A DNA stretch of 6,471 nucleotides from Oscillospiraceae bacterium (GTDB lineage: Bacteria; Bacillota; Clostridia; Oscillospirales; Ruminococcaceae). The position numbers and the translations under genes are program-made. The stretch covers positions 1 to 6,471 of the forward strand of contig JAGPHI010000054.1 in assembly GCA_018055565.1 (NCBI GenBank). Direction: 5' to 3'. This document shows, one piece after another, positions 6,291 to 6,471 of the stretch (position 1 is the stretch's first letter; every line of letters begins with the position of its first letter). The notes under the pieces are model-generated. The model worked only from the letters and a program-made list of their open reading frames with translations. It had not been told where the DNA came from and did no database searches.

Positions 6291-6321
6291 GACGCGGGCC
6301 TTTGGCCTCGCGTCCGTTTTT
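6289..6321. terminator. Intrinsic terminator after metQ, probably bidirectional
   Basis: CGGACGCGGGCC (6289-6300) pairs with GGCCTCGCGTCCG (6304-6316) through 12 bp with one bulged T and loop TTT, followed by five T (6317-6321). On the minus strand the same hairpin is followed by CTTTTATA, so it can also end transcription of the convergent frame at 6370-6471. It lies 219 bp after the metQ stop. Confidence 0.88.
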
Positions 6322-6344
6322 ATTGTATCACGATACTTGCAATT

Positions 6345-6362
6345 GCTTTGCCGCTGCAAAGC
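6345..6362. other. Perfect 7-bp hairpin between convergent genes
   Basis: GCTTTGC (6345-6351) and GCAAAGC (6356-6362) flank the loop CGCT. There is no T-run on either side. It lies just beyond the stop codon of the minus-strand frame and may protect its 3' end or simply precede the shared terminator. Confidence 0.4.
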
Positions 6363-6369
6363 TGCGCTT

Positions 6370-6471
6370 TTATGTCACACGATCCGGCTGTGTTTGCTGG
6401 TACTGCCACTGCGCATATTCGTTTTCGTCCATATAATCTCCGTATTGTGTGTTGTACACACGCGTTTGTGT
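6370..6471 (-). CDS. C-terminal tail of an unidentified protein (partial, enters from right edge)
   Basis: The minus-strand frame is open from the window edge to TAA at 6372-6370, giving 33 residues. These end in YAQWQYQQTQPDRVT and are rich in Gln, Tyr and Thr, like a flexible, polar C-terminal tail. An internal ATG at 6432 has GGAG 5 nt upstream and could alternatively start a 20-residue peptide. The composition is the same on both sides of that ATG, and a shared terminator sits in the right place, so a tail of a longer convergent gene is more likely. No family can be named. Confidence 0.4.
   Translation of the reverse strand, partial: TQTRVYNTQYGDYMDENEYAQWQYQQTQPDRVT

Overview
The window looks like chromosome of a low-to-mid GC Firmicute, most likely a member of the Clostridia. 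The reasons are consensus sigma-A promoters, strong AAAGGAGG-type ribosome binding sites, a TTG start codon, a T-box leader, a lipoprotein substrate-binding protein and Clostridia-style membrane GGDEF proteins. I cannot name the genus. No RNA genes, insertion sequences, phage genes or CRISPR arrays are visible.

Left half (1-3085, minus strand): two consecutive genes for cyclic-di-GMP signalling proteins, probably one operon read from a promoter at 3113-3141. The upstream gene (3085-1433, 550 aa) has an extracellular domain, a seven-helix membrane block and an intact GGDEF diguanylate cyclase domain. The downstream gene (1386 to beyond position 1) has an extracellular Cache-type sensor and a GGDEF domain whose active site is degenerate (AADNF). 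Its C-terminus lies outside the window, and an EAL phosphodiesterase domain there is plausible but unseen.

Middle (3086-3687): a divergent intergenic region without a gene. It holds back-to-back promoters and then a complete T-box leader (about 3347-3625). Its specifier codon reads ATG (Met) and its antiterminator bulge carries T opposite the discriminator base, which fits an uncharged methionine tRNA as the signal.

Right half (3688-6070, plus strand): metN-metI-metQ, a complete methionine ABC importer with ATPase, permease and lipoprotein binding protein. The T-box explains its control: when Met-tRNA charging drops, the terminator is avoided and methionine uptake is made. MetN is short and lacks the usual C-terminal NIL domain that mediates feedback inhibition by internal methionine, so control may rest mainly on transcription. 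The 107-bp metN-metI gap is packed with three hairpins.

Right end (6071-6471): a degenerate 31-bp tandem repeat lies in the metQ 3' untranslated region, followed by a strong hairpin terminator that can serve both strands. A convergent minus-strand reading frame, probably the C-terminal tail of a neighbouring gene, enters from the right edge.

I found no clearly new system. The points most worth a second look are the NIL-less MetN under a Met T-box, a start-stop AUG-UAA with a consensus Shine-Dalgarno just before the antiterminator, the hairpin-rich metN-metI gap, the 31-bp repeats, and the pairing of an active with a degenerate GGDEF protein.
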